Source: Ferrimonas sp048263965
GTDB taxonomy: Bacteria > Pseudomonadota > Gammaproteobacteria > Enterobacterales > Shewanellaceae
Length of the DNA: 64,000 nucleotides
Direction of reading: 5' to 3'
Assembly (NCBI RefSeq): GCF_048263965.1
Contig: NZ_JBLXDO010000002.1
Span: 186,001 to 250,000 of the forward strand
Part shown: in pieces, positions 55,933 through 64,000 of the stretch
Layout: every line of letters starts with the position of its first letter
Position numbering within the stretch: position 1 is the first letter of the stretch
Program-made: the position numbers and the translations under genes
The notes under the pieces: generated by a model
Database searches by the model: none
Told to the model about the DNA's origin: nothing
What the model saw: only the letters and a program-made list of their open reading frames with translations

Positions 55933-56376
55933 TCATGCTGCCGCCCCCTTGCCCATACGAGCGATATATCGAGCCACTTGGCGCTGACTAAGGGGCTGAT
56001 CATTCCTCCTGCGTCTCAGCAGGTTCACCAGCTTTACCAGGTCGCGACAGGCTTTGGCGTCCGCCAGCCAGTAACGGCTGAAGTTGGCTTTGAACCCCCT
56101 AGGGCTGATGTACGGATCACTACGGCTCACAATGACGATACTGTGACGGTTCCGCAATGCGGAGATATCGCTGTTCAGGCAACTGGTCCAGTAACCGCCA
56201 GCGGCCTCTATTCGTTCCACGTCCTGACGACTGCCTACCTGGTGATCCAGTGTGTGAACCCCCTCCGGGCCTCGCTCGAGGAGCACCATTGCCAGCAACT
56301 CTAACTTTGTGGGATGATGATTTTGCGTAGAGATTACGGGGCCGTCCTTCGGGGCGGCTTCGTTATATTCGGTCAT
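55933..56376 (-). CDS. Hypothetical island protein, winged-helix-like
   Basis: This is a 147-residue protein. HPTKLELLAMVLLERGPEGVHTLDHQV and SCLNSDISALRNRHSIVIVSRSDPY recall a winged helix used in phage/island regulators; the C-terminus is Arg-rich. It lies between AlpA-like and replication genes. The function is unknown. Confidence 0.6.
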   Translation of the reverse strand: MTEYNEAAPKDGPVISTQNHHPTKLELLAMVLLERGPEGVHTLDHQVGSRQDVERIEAAGGYWTSCLNSDISALRNRHSIVIVSRSDPYISPRGFKANFSRYWLADAKACRDLVKLVNLLRRRRNDQPLSQRQVARYIARMGKGAAA

Positions 56377-56385
56377 CGCCCCCCC

Positions 56386-56652
56386 CTATACCGCACGAGA
56401 CGCAGTAGCTGATTCCATCCAAGCTTGTAGCTCTGAAAGACGCCAGGCGTTAGTTCGTTCCCCCAGTTTTACCCGTTTAGGGAAACGGCCCTCCCGTTCT
56501 AGCTCCCAGCGTCGCTGACGGCTTAGTGCGGTAATGGCCTTACATTCGGGTTCAAGGATGAAGCGATCTGAGCTAGATTCCGCCAGCTTAGACACTGCCA
56601 AGTGTTTGGGATGCGGTGAGGATTTGTGATTAATGGGTGCTGTAGTCACCAT
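56386..56652 (-). CDS. AlpA-like excisionase/regulator
   Basis: This is an 88-residue protein. The C-terminal ECKAITALSRQRRWELEREGRFPKRVKLGERTNAWRLSELQAWM is the AlpA pattern (helix-turn-helix followed by a wing). AlpA proteins activate island integrases or act as excisionases. The ATG at 56652 after AGGAG is chosen over an open upstream extension. Confidence 0.8.
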   Translation of the reverse strand: MVTTAPINHKSSPHPKHLAVSKLAESSSDRFILEPECKAITALSRQRRWELEREGRFPKRVKLGERTNAWRLSELQAWMESATASRAV

Positions 56653-56803
56653 GCTCTCCTGTTCGTTGTTTAACGTCTGGAGAGCAATGTATGGGTAAGT
56701 AGATGAGAGGTCTCTGCTGATCGAGAAAGGGACTTCAGGACCCAATTAGGCACTTTTCAAGAAGCCCCCAGTTTCAAAATTTCCAAACAGGTAAAAAACA
56801 GAT

Positions 56804-57685
56804 TCAATCCTCTTTTGAGCGATACCTTCCTATGGGTCGAGCCGCTAACTCTGGCTGGGTTGCCAAAAAGCCCCTAAGTTGTATGACAAAGTTAGGGTCA
56901 ATAGCACGAAGAAACCACTTGCCACCTTTGTCCTTACTGATCCAGTTACTATCCTTGGTCCAATCATCACCGAACAGAATCCTGGCCATTACAGAGCGAT
57001 TTATCTTCACGCCCTCTATCAAGGCCCATGTTTCTAAATCCAGCCAGGGGATCAATTTATAGTCCAGAATTTTTCTAATCGTTGACTCCCCAACCCTTGC
57101 CATTGGCTTATCCGGCTCAGGGGCGTTCATTTTCTTCCTCCAATGAGGAAGCAACGTAGCTATAGCTCCAATAATCTGTTCATCAGTGTTATCTGTTAAC
57201 TGAATTTCCGCTAGAACGTTGTGTGGGTACGCCTTTACATCCTCTGAAGCAGACACATGATCATGAATACTGTTTGAAAGCTCACCATCGCAGATCTTAT
57301 CGAATATCGGCTTCTCAGATAGCTTAGGAATGTCTTCTCGCTGTATCGCATGTTCCGTATAGCCAGCTAGAAGCCCGAAAGTCAGGGGCTCAACAACGTC
57401 ATACATAACCCCCAATCTGTTCTCATGTTCATCAGCGCTCGTGATTCCTCGGGCTTCCCCTACCGCCCACCTCACGCCTCTTGGCTCAATAGGCTTACTC
57501 GACTTAATACGTTCAAGCGCAACATCTCTAGGAACCAAGCCCTCGGAGCACCATAAAAATATTTGTGCACGTTCGTAGAGCACGTTAACCACATCAAGTC
57601 CTGACAGGTCCTTAATATCGTCATAATTGCCAAGACGAAACCAAGAAAGTATCTCTTCCGGCGTCCTAACTAATCTCTTACTCAT
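56804..57685 (-). CDS. DUF6387 family protein
   Basis: This is a 293-residue protein beginning RTPEEILSWFRLGNYDDIKDLSGLDVVNVLYERAQIF, with the C-terminal part MARILFGDDWTKDSNWISKDKGGKW. Such proteins sit next to tyrosine integrases in many proteobacterial islands. It has no membrane segment. The function is unknown. Confidence 0.65.
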   Translation of the reverse strand: MSKRLVRTPEEILSWFRLGNYDDIKDLSGLDVVNVLYERAQIFLWCSEGLVPRDVALERIKSSKPIEPRGVRWAVGEARGITSADEHENRLGVMYDVVEPLTFGLLAGYTEHAIQREDIPKLSEKPIFDKICDGELSNSIHDHVSASEDVKAYPHNVLAEIQLTDNTDEQIIGAIATLLPHWRKKMNAPEPDKPMARVGESTIRKILDYKLIPWLDLETWALIEGVKINRSVMARILFGDDWTKDSNWISKDKGGKWFLRAIDPNFVIQLRGFLATQPELAARPIGRYRSKED

Positions 57686-57792
57686 TGCGCTACCCCTAAC
57701 GCGCCCCTAAATAGAACAGCCGGCCAAACAGCGGGGCTTGCTGCCGTTCCCCTGGGGTAGCTACTCCGCCAGGGTAGGCCGACCAGATACGG

Positions 57793-59187
57793 TTAACCAG
57801 TCTGGTGTTTTGCCAGGGAGATTATGTTTCGGTTATCAGTGTGTGGGTCGTACGCGGGATCAGTCCGCCAGCGTTCCAGCGCCTCAGCCCAAACAGAAAT
57901 GGCATGTCGCTTCTCTGGTAGATACTCGGCCCGGTCATAGTGCTTGGAGCTGGTATCGCTTCCTACGTGACTTTGCACTAGGTCACGGACGTGTTTAGAG
58001 ATCCCCAGGTCACCAAGGCGGCTTTTCCAAGTTCGGCGTAGATCACGAGCGGTAAAGCGCTCCCACTCCTCCAGTTTACGCCCTTCAGCCTTGGCGGCCG
58101 TGGCCTCCTTGGCATTGGCCCTCTTGATGTACTTGCGAATGGCGATAGAAACATCACCGTTGGTCTTATGCTTGGCGGGATTGGTGTCCTGGCTGAACAC
58201 CCACTGACTGTGACCGGTGATCTTCCTATGCTGCTTCAGCGCAGTGGCCAACTGAGGAGCAATCGGGATCAAGTGACTACTGCCGACCTTTGAGCGTTCG
58301 GGAGCCATTGACCAAAGCCCAGCCTTAAAATCCAAATCAGCCCATTGAACCCGTAGCGCTTCATCAACCCGCTGGCCGGCATAGAGCATGATCAGAATGT
58401 AGGCCCTGGACCATGGGTTGAAGAATTCAGGGTTATCCAAGTCATGTAGGAGCCGGTGAAGCTCGGCGCCGGAAAGGTTGCGATCCAGCACCCGCTCAGC
58501 CGCGGTTTGCTTTGGTACTGCCGCCACTGGATTAAGGGCAAGGCCAAACAACTGCCCTCGACGGTTATGCTTCGGATCATTGTCGTGGTGTAAGCCGTAT
58601 TGGAAAGCGGCATGTAGCATCGCCCGGACTCGGTTAGAGTGGGTTTCAGCCCCTCGGTCAATCATACGACCTACCATTTCCACAATGTGAGCCGTGGTGA
58701 CCTCCTTGGCTTTGGTCTCCAGGGGCAATACGCCGCCAGCCTCTTTACGCAGATCACGAAGCACCTTGGCATAGGTTCGCTTGCCATTGGCCTTCATGTT
58801 GTCGGTGTAAGCAATGAACAGTTGCTCCAATGTGCCGCACCGCTTTTCCTCGAGGCGCCTTTCCTCTTCGTCGGCCTGAATAGCCTGTAGGTGATCACGA
58901 GGACTGATACCCTGGTCCCACAGTTCCCCATACTCTCGGGCCTTGTCGAAGGCATCCGCCAGCGACGTCCCCGGATCTGTTGGCTTCACTTTGACGTTCC
59001 CGATCTTCAGCGCATTGCGGGCCCCGTTGTGCCACCAGGAGAAATAGAAGCTCTTAGCCCCACTGGGCTGAATCCTGACAGACAGGCACCCTTTACCCTT
59101 TCGGGCATTGACGTCATCCAGCCAGTAGCGGGAGGCTTTTGGTCCGGCGTTCTTGATAGCGCTGGCGGTAAGTCGAACTTTAGGCAT
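57793..59187 (-). CDS. Tyrosine site-specific integrase (P4 type)
   Basis: This is a 464-residue integrase. An N-terminal arm-binding DUF4102-like region (VRLTASAIKNAGPKASRYWLDD) precedes the catalytic domain: GQRVDEALRVQWADL (Arg), ARDLRRTWKSRLG (second Arg; the usual His is Arg here, a common variant) and SSKHYDRAEYLPEKR (nucleophilic Tyr). It integrates the element into tRNA-Arg(CCT). It starts ~200 bp from attR and is preceded by five GGGTCTCGCT-type repeats. Confidence 0.93.
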   Translation of the reverse strand: MPKVRLTASAIKNAGPKASRYWLDDVNARKGKGCLSVRIQPSGAKSFYFSWWHNGARNALKIGNVKVKPTDPGTSLADAFDKAREYGELWDQGISPRDHLQAIQADEEERRLEEKRCGTLEQLFIAYTDNMKANGKRTYAKVLRDLRKEAGGVLPLETKAKEVTTAHIVEMVGRMIDRGAETHSNRVRAMLHAAFQYGLHHDNDPKHNRRGQLFGLALNPVAAVPKQTAAERVLDRNLSGAELHRLLHDLDNPEFFNPWSRAYILIMLYAGQRVDEALRVQWADLDFKAGLWSMAPERSKVGSSHLIPIAPQLATALKQHRKITGHSQWVFSQDTNPAKHKTNGDVSIAIRKYIKRANAKEATAAKAEGRKLEEWERFTARDLRRTWKSRLGDLGISKHVRDLVQSHVGSDTSSKHYDRAEYLPEKRHAISVWAEALERWRTDPAYDPHTDNRNIISLAKHQTG

Positions 59188-59206
59188 TGGGCTCGCTCCG
59201 GTGATC

Positions 59207-59277
59207 GGGTCTCGCTAGAAACGGGTCTCGCTTCGGGTCTCGCTTTGAAAGCGTCGGGTCTCGCTCTGGGTCTCGTT
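59207..59277 (+). repeat. Five GGGTCTCGCT repeats between integrase and attR
   Basis: Perfect copies start at 59207, 59223, 59235 and 59256; a one-mismatch copy (GGGTCTCGTT) starts at 59268. Steps are 16, 12, 21 and 12 bp. The decamer also occurs twice near attL at a 12-bp step. They are direct repeats overlapping the integrase promoter region. Confidence 0.7.
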
Positions 59278-59388
59278 TCGAGACTTGACGATAGCGAACA
59301 AAAACGCCCCGTTAGCCAATGATATTACAGGATTTATCATTAACAAACTGAAACGAAAGCGAACAGCAAAAAACGGTAATTTTTCCGA

Positions 59389-59433
59389 CTCCTAAGCGGC
59401 CGATCGAGGTTCGAGTCCTCGTGGGGAGGCCAC
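59389..59433 (+). repeat. attR: 45-bp direct repeat of the tRNA-Arg 3' half
   Basis: Identical to 10376-10420; it starts at the tRNA anticodon loop and ends one base past CCA. It is the displaced 3' half of the original tRNA gene. Confidence 0.93.
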
Positions 59434-59520
59434 TTCAGTAGAGAGGAAATGCCGCTGGATTACGGCCTTCGCAACAAAGGCCGTCCAGGGATAATAGGAG
59501 TGTTGCTTGGGCACCCACCA

Positions 59521-59571
59521 CCGGTCTGAGAGTTAAACGACGAAAGCTAATTCGGGAAGCCTTCAGACCGG
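59521..59571 (-). terminator. Hairpin downstream of the DUF262 gene
   Basis: CCGGTCTGA and TCAGACCGG form a 9-bp stem; the loop is long and the following T-run is absent, so it is a weak candidate. Confidence 0.35.
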
Positions 59572-59577
59572 CAAAGA

Positions 59578-61455
59578 CTACAGCTCCGTCTCCCCCATCA
59601 TTGCTTCCTCCTCCAGCAGTTCGTCCATAGCAGTGTCCACAGCAAAGTGGCGCGTCTGCCAGCGCCCGAGAATCCACGCTTCCAACGCTTGGCGGCGATG
59701 ATTGAGAGACTCCAGAGTCCAGTCGTCGTAAGTAGCCAACTTGCGCTCCTGCTTGATGCAGGAGTCGCTGTAACTGGGGCTGACGCCGGGGGCGCCCTTC
59801 TTTCGCTGAAAATCGAAGTTGGAGTAGCTGGCGTTGTCCTTGGTCAGCACCAGGTTGCCCAGATCGTGCAGATAGGTGGCGCGCTCCTCGTCACTCCACA
59901 CCTTAAGCCAATGGGAGTCTTCCGCCGGGTTTTGGGGCAGGATGTGTTCGATGGTGGAGTCTTTGGCCAGCTCCTGCCAGGTGATTTTCGGCTTGCTGCC
60001 CTTGCCCTCTTTGTCCATCAGGTGGTGCTCGTATTCAAACAGGGTGTATTTGAGCAGCCTGCGCCAGTGGTACCACTTGCCCGGCTCCTTCAATTGCACC
60101 GCAAAGGCGCTGTCACTGGCGTAATAGCGAATCAAGTCATGAACCTTGGCGACTGTGGCCTCCAAATTCGGCTGACTTTGATTAAACAGCTCGTGGCCCC
60201 AACGATACAGAGTGGAGCTGCCCGAATTGCTGCGCTTGCCCTCGAACAGAAACACCCGATAGGCGTAGCACTCCAGCGCCTGCAGCAATTCGATGTACTG
60301 GGCTTCGGTCACCTCGCCGGCCTGCCAGCGGCTTCGGGCCGCCACCAACAGCGGCAAGAAGTTGGCGATGTTGCCTGTGTTGTTGATTCGCTCCAGCCAG
60401 GCCAGTTCGGCGGCGGAGTCAGTGTTGTCCGCCGTGGGGCTGATGACAACCTGGTAGTGGCGGGCTACCTCAGGTAATCCCTTCACGAACTTCAGCATAA
60501 AGGCACGGGTTTCCGCCTTGGTTTTAGTGCCCTTTCCAGGCTGTCCATCGACAGCGAAATCTCTCAGCGGAATGTATTGAGGTTGCTTGAAGCCGTCATA
60601 ACCCTTCCAGTTTTTCGGCAGATGATGGCAATAAAGAGTCCACGCTAGGCGCAGACATTGAGACTCGCTGCCACCTGAGTCGCCCACAAAGCCGTAGGTG
60701 TCACGCCAGGCCAGGTTCACCCGGCTGGTCAGTTCCTCACGCTCCTCGGGCGCACCGTTACGGGCAGTCCAGTGCATCAGGTAGTTCTTCAGCAGCTCCA
60801 GCACCGACAGCTCTTTGCCCCGGGAATTCATCAGCTCGAAGGTCATGCCAATCTCGCACTCCTCCTCGATGGTGTAGGAGGTAAACACTAACTTACCGGT
60901 GATCGCCTCAAACAGCTGGATCAGGTAATCCACGCCCTTGGCATCGTCAGCCAGAAGCTCAGCGACGTGTGCCTGAAAGTAGGCGGTAGCTTCGCACAGA
61001 CGGCGCTGATGTGGGGTGGAGGGTAGCTTGAGTGGTCGCCCTTCTGACAGAAGCCGATGGAACAGCTCGGCGGTGTCATTATTCAGGGTGAGCTTGCAGC
61101 GCAAACCGTCGTAAAGAAAGTCGGCGATATCCCGCTCATACTCGGTCCGCCCCTTGGCTATCAGGGCATTGATGATCACCGACAGATACAAGCAGGTCGT
61201 CGTCAGGCGCTGCTGACCATCCACCACATCGACCACCTTGGCCGGTCGGCGCCCATAGGTGGCGGTAGGGTAACTGGCCTGATAGGTCACCACGGTGCCG
61301 GTGTAGTGGTAGTGAACATTGTCGTCGGTGACCAAGGCATCCAGATCCTCAACGAAATCCCGCCACTGCTTCTTCTCCCAGGCGTAACCCCGCTGATAGT
61401 CGGGAATGTGGAACAGGGTGCTGGAGAAAAGGTCGGTAAGCGATTGCTTGTTCAT
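59578..61455 (-). CDS. DUF262/DUF1524 protein, GmrSD-type modification-dependent nuclease
   Basis: This is a 625-residue protein. The N-terminal DUF262 part shows FHIPDYQRGYAWEKKQW and VVDGQQRLTT (the DGQQR motif that binds NTP in GmrS). The C-terminal DUF1524 part shows STIEHILPQNP, LGNLVLTKDNASYSNF and an HNH-like arrangement. GmrSD enzymes cut glucosylated or otherwise modified phage DNA. It lies just outside attR, so it is chromosomal or belongs to an older insertion, not to the element. Confidence 0.82.
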   Translation of the reverse strand: MNKQSLTDLFSSTLFHIPDYQRGYAWEKKQWRDFVEDLDALVTDDNVHYHYTGTVVTYQASYPTATYGRRPAKVVDVVDGQQRLTTTCLYLSVIINALIAKGRTEYERDIADFLYDGLRCKLTLNNDTAELFHRLLSEGRPLKLPSTPHQRRLCEATAYFQAHVAELLADDAKGVDYLIQLFEAITGKLVFTSYTIEEECEIGMTFELMNSRGKELSVLELLKNYLMHWTARNGAPEEREELTSRVNLAWRDTYGFVGDSGGSESQCLRLAWTLYCHHLPKNWKGYDGFKQPQYIPLRDFAVDGQPGKGTKTKAETRAFMLKFVKGLPEVARHYQVVISPTADNTDSAAELAWLERINNTGNIANFLPLLVAARSRWQAGEVTEAQYIELLQALECYAYRVFLFEGKRSNSGSSTLYRWGHELFNQSQPNLEATVAKVHDLIRYYASDSAFAVQLKEPGKWYHWRRLLKYTLFEYEHHLMDKEGKGSKPKITWQELAKDSTIEHILPQNPAEDSHWLKVWSDEERATYLHDLGNLVLTKDNASYSNFDFQRKKGAPGVSPSYSDSCIKQERKLATYDDWTLESLNHRRQALEAWILGRWQTRHFAVDTAMDELLEEEAMMGETEL

Positions 61456-61593
61456 TGAGTGGTTCCTGACTCATCAAGGGTGTGCCAAAGACCGCCTCTG
61501 ACATCACAACAAAGCCTTATACCATGGTGACTTATGCTTTGAGTAGTGAACCGGTCACGGCAGGGGAATGGAGCTGGACGACAGGTCAGACAG

Positions 61594-61630
61594 AAAAACC
61601 CCGCCACCAGCCCGGAGGCCGATGACGGGG
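61594..61630 (-). terminator. Terminator after hydF
   Basis: On the minus strand CCCCG, a long loop with internal pairing, CGGGG and TTTTT. Confidence 0.65.
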
Positions 61631-61637
61631 AGGTCGA

Positions 61638-62879
61638 TTACTGGTTGGGCATCAGTGGGGCGATGACCCGGGGCAGGACGCCCTGAAGCTTGGAGATGGC
61701 CACGCCGTAGTTGGTGATGGGCACGCCGCGCCGCTGACACTCGCGCACCCGGCGCAGCATCTCGGTGCGGTTGAACATGCAGGCGCCGCAGTGGATCACC
61801 AGGGCGTACTCCTCCAGGTTGTCCGGAAAGTCGTGGCCCGAGACCACATCAAACTGCAGGCTCTTGCCGGTGTATTTACCAATCCAGTTGGGCAGCTTCA
61901 CCCGGCCGATGTCATCCTCCTGCACATTGTGGCTGCAGGCCTCGGCGATCAGCACCTTGTCGCCCTCCTCCAGGCTGTCGAAGCGCTCGGCACCCGCCAC
62001 CATGGGCGGCAGGTCACCCTTGAAACGGGCAAACAGGCTGGAGAAGGTGGTCAGGGGAATGGACTTAGGCACCACCTGGTCGACGAACTTGATCACCTGG
62101 GCGTCGGTGATCACCAGCTTGGGCGGTATGGTGAAGCGCTTGAGCGCGTCGGCCAGCTCGGTCTCCTTGACCACCATGGCCATGGCGCTTCGGTCCAGGG
62201 CTTCGCGCAATACCTGCACCTGGGGCAGGATGAGGCGCCCCTTGGGGGCGGCGGTGTCGATGGGCGCCACACACAGCACCACGTCGCCACTGCGGTAGAG
62301 ATCCCCGGCCAGCACAGGCTCCGCCTTGAGCTCCTCCGGTGCCAGCTCAAACAGCCGCTGCTTCAGGGCCGAGATGTTGCTGCCGGTGGCGGCGGAGACG
62401 CAGATGTGCGCCAGGCTGCGTTCCAGACAGAAGGCCAGGTCGTCCCGGGACGGCACCCGACTGTCCCCCTTGTTGAACACCACCAGAAACGGCAGCTCCA
62501 GGGACTGCATCTGCTCAATCAGCGCCAGCTCATACTCCCCCAGACCCTGCTCATCGGCGATCAGCATCGCCATGTCGGCGCGGCACAGCACCTTGTGGGT
62601 CGCCCCCACCCGCAGGGCGCCCAGGTCGCCCTCATCGTCGATGCCGGCGGTGTCGAAGATGGTCACCGGCCCCAGGGGCAGCAGTTCATAGGGCTTGGCC
62701 ACCGCGTCTGTGGTGGTGCCCTTGGTCTCGGAGACGATGGAGATCTGCTGGCCGGTCATGGCGTTGAGCAGGGAGGATTTACCCACGTTGCGGCGGCCCA
62801 CCAGGGCAATCTGGTAGCGCATGCCCCGGGGCGTGGCCTGAGCCGCAGCGTCGGCGGCGTTTTGCATTCCGGTACACAT
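61638..62879 (-). CDS. hydF: [FeFe]-hydrogenase maturation GTPase
   Basis: This is a 413-residue protein. G-motifs are GRRNVGKSS (G1), DTAGID (G3) and NKGD (G4). The C-terminal cluster-binding pattern C-x-H...HCGAC (ACSHN; VIHCGACMFNR) holds the scaffold Fe-S cluster. HydF carries the di-iron precursor of the H-cluster to HydA. The ATG at 62879 follows GGAG; the gene is directly behind hydE. Confidence 0.94.
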   Translation of the reverse strand: MCTGMQNAADAAAQATPRGMRYQIALVGRRNVGKSSLLNAMTGQQISIVSETKGTTTDAVAKPYELLPLGPVTIFDTAGIDDEGDLGALRVGATHKVLCRADMAMLIADEQGLGEYELALIEQMQSLELPFLVVFNKGDSRVPSRDDLAFCLERSLAHICVSAATGSNISALKQRLFELAPEELKAEPVLAGDLYRSGDVVLCVAPIDTAAPKGRLILPQVQVLREALDRSAMAMVVKETELADALKRFTIPPKLVITDAQVIKFVDQVVPKSIPLTTFSSLFARFKGDLPPMVAGAERFDSLEEGDKVLIAEACSHNVQEDDIGRVKLPNWIGKYTGKSLQFDVVSGHDFPDNLEEYALVIHCGACMFNRTEMLRRVRECQRRGVPITNYGVAISKLQGVLPRVIAPLMPNQ

Positions 62880-62880
62880 A

Positions 62881-63897
62881 TCAATGACTCCTGGAATCAC
62901 CACGGGCGCTGGAAGGCTCCAGGCCGTGCTGTCTTATCTGGTTACGCACGACCTCAAGCCGCTCGCGCAGAAACGCCTTGGCGGCATTCTTACCGGGGTA
63001 GATGTCGTACTTGGAAAACACATGCTGTGGGGTGAACGACGGCATCACCACGTTGCAGCCCCGCAACAGGGCCAGGGCGCGGCCGCCGGGCTCCAGCACC
63101 TCCAGGGAACTGGTGGCCGGAATGTTGGCGCCGGGATTCATCAGCCGCAGTATGGCGCTGACCCTGTGGCTTTTGAGCACACAGCCGTTGCCGGAGAGGG
63201 CCATGGGAGTCTGGGGGTGGGCCACGAAGGGGCCGCAGGCGATCATGTCCAGCTTGAGGCGGGTCAATTCGATGATGTCCTGGGCCAGGGTCTCGTCGGT
63301 CATCCCCGGCAGATCGGTGATGATGCCGCAGCCGGTCTGATAGCCCAGGGCCTGAATCCCCTTAAGCCTGTCCAGACGCTCATCGAAGTTGGCCTTGGGG
63401 CGGGACTCGGCAAACAGCCTGCGGTTGAAGGTTTCCATCTTCAGCAGGTAGCGGTCGGCCCCCGCCTCTCGCCAGGCTCTGAGCTCCTCCAGGCTGCGAT
63501 CCCCCAGGGACAGGGTGATCGCCAGCTTGTGTTTGGCCTTGATCTGAGCAATCAGCTGGGTGATGTCATCACAGTGGAACTTGCTGTCGTCACCGGATTG
63601 CAGCACCAGGGTGCCCATGCCGAAGCTGGCCACCTGCTCGGCCGCCTCAAGAATCTGATTGTGGCTGAGACGATAACGCACCACCTCCCGGTTGCCTCTG
63701 CGCAGGCCGCAGTAGTGGCAGTCGTTACGGCAGTGGTTGGAGAACTCGACGATGCCGCGCATAAACACCTGATCGCCAAAGGCGAGCTCTGTGGCCAGCC
63801 TGGCGCGGCTGAACAGCCAGTCGTCGTCGCTGCCGCCGAGCAGCTCCAGCACCTGTTGCCGGTTAAGCGGCATCTGGTCGGCCAGGGGCGGACTCAT
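62881..63897 (-). CDS. hydE: [FeFe]-hydrogenase maturation radical-SAM enzyme
   Basis: This is a 338-residue radical-SAM protein. The cluster motif is CRNDCHYC (C-x3-C-x2-C), followed by GLRRGN; further conserved segments are LVLQSGDD and GCGIITDLPGMTDET. With HydG and HydF it builds the H-cluster. The ATG at 63897 follows GGGAG and overlaps the upstream stop (ATGA). Confidence 0.93.
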   Translation of the reverse strand: MSPPLADQMPLNRQQVLELLGGSDDDWLFSRARLATELAFGDQVFMRGIVEFSNHCRNDCHYCGLRRGNREVVRYRLSHNQILEAAEQVASFGMGTLVLQSGDDSKFHCDDITQLIAQIKAKHKLAITLSLGDRSLEELRAWREAGADRYLLKMETFNRRLFAESRPKANFDERLDRLKGIQALGYQTGCGIITDLPGMTDETLAQDIIELTRLKLDMIACGPFVAHPQTPMALSGNGCVLKSHRVSAILRLMNPGANIPATSSLEVLEPGGRALALLRGCNVVMPSFTPQHVFSKYDIYPGKNAAKAFLRERLEVVRNQIRQHGLEPSSARGDSRSH

Positions 63898-64000
63898 GAA
63901 CGGCACTCCCCGGCCCTGGGGCTCACCTTGGCGGCGGCGATGCACTCCTGAACATAGCGGCCCAGGGCGATGGCCCAGGGGTCACTCTGCCGGGGCACCT
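63894..64000 (-). CDS. Partial gene upstream of hydE (possible hydX/hydG end)
   Basis: An open frame from the window edge encodes the last 34 residues (PRQSDPWAIALGRYVQECIAAAKVSP) and ends at a TGA that overlaps hydE. In Shewanella the order hydG-hydX-hydE-hydF is known to me, so this may be HydX or the end of HydG; the fragment is too short to decide. Confidence 0.5.
   Translation of the reverse strand, partial: VPRQSDPWAIALGRYVQECIAAAKVSPRAGECRS

Larger units (their letters stand above)
10376..59433. mobile_element. Integrative element (satellite-like island) in tRNA-Arg, interrupted by a Mu-like prophage
   Basis: The 45-bp direct repeats att L and R bound 49 kb. A P4-type tyrosine integrase lies next to attR. 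Removing the Mu-like phage (10593-47723) and one copy of its target duplication leaves about 12 kb carrying integrase, AlpA-like, DUF6387, a small divergent regulator, a DnaB-N/DUF3987 replication protein, HNH, HEPN pair, exported protein and Fic. No capsid or tail genes belong to this 12 kb, so it resembles a phage satellite or small island. The intact tRNA is at the end opposite to the integrase, which is the less common arrangement. Confidence 0.88.

Noticed and set aside
59207..59277. CRISPR-like array of GGGTCTCGCT repeats
   Set aside because: Repeats are only 10 bp, spacers are 2-11 bp and irregular, no cas genes are present, and the same decamer occurs near the other att site.

Overview
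The window looks like a high-GC gammaproteobacterial chromosome, most likely Alteromonadales of the Ferrimonas/Shewanella type. Supporting this are the pflB-pflA pair, an EmrAB-type efflux operon and the [FeFe]-hydrogenase maturation genes hydE-hydF preceded by another small reading frame, an order I recall from Shewanella. The genus is an inference; no marker gene is present.

Layout. (1) 1-10419, ordinary chromosome: end of pflB, pflA, an efflux pair with a divergent TetR regulator and a perfect operator palindrome, a CbiM-like membrane protein, two tandem SDR paralogues without the YxxxK dyad next to a divergent LysR regulator, a chemoreceptor, and tRNA-Arg(CCT). (2) 10376-59433, an integrative element in the 3' half of that tRNA, bounded by 45-bp direct repeats (10376-10420 and 59389-59433). 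Its tyrosine integrase lies at the right end, and short GGGTCTCGCT repeats lie inside both ends. (3) 10593-47723, a complete-looking 37.1-kb Mu-like transposable prophage inserted into that element. Its ends share an inverted TGTAG...ATGAGAA pattern and it is flanked by a 5-bp duplication, ATCAA. Without the phage the host element is only about 12 kb and resembles a phage satellite or small genomic island: integrase, AlpA, DUF6387 protein, a DnaB-N/DUF3987 replication protein, a small divergent regulator, and cargo (HNH, HEPN pair, exported protein, Fic). (4) 59434-64000, chromosome again: a fused GmrSD-type DUF262/DUF1524 nuclease, hydF, hydE and a partial gene.

The Mu-like phage reads mostly right to left: S24-type repressor (divergent), BcepMu gp16-like protein, MuA, MuB, small early regulators, DUF3164, ANR protein, GemA, Mor; then a lysis block, small and large terminase, portal, MuF, gpG, protease/scaffold, capsid, and a siphovirus-type tail (chaperones with a -1 frameshift site, tape measure, 1833-residue tail tip). 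Two blocks of foreign-looking cargo interrupt it: a membrane-protein cluster at 37.2-40.0 kb and two tandem KAP P-loop NTPases at 25.7-28.8 kb. Each lies just upstream of a late operon, and a shared 15-bp motif stands in front of both operons. The right end, where Mu carries mom, holds small unknown genes on the opposite strand.

The most unusual structures are the phage-in-satellite nesting, three copies of a ~92-bp palindromic element that separate cargo modules of the satellite, the integrase-arm-like repeats, the tandem KAP NTPases, a MuF protein ending in a zinc-metallopeptidase-like domain, and the candidate Mor-dependent late-promoter motif.
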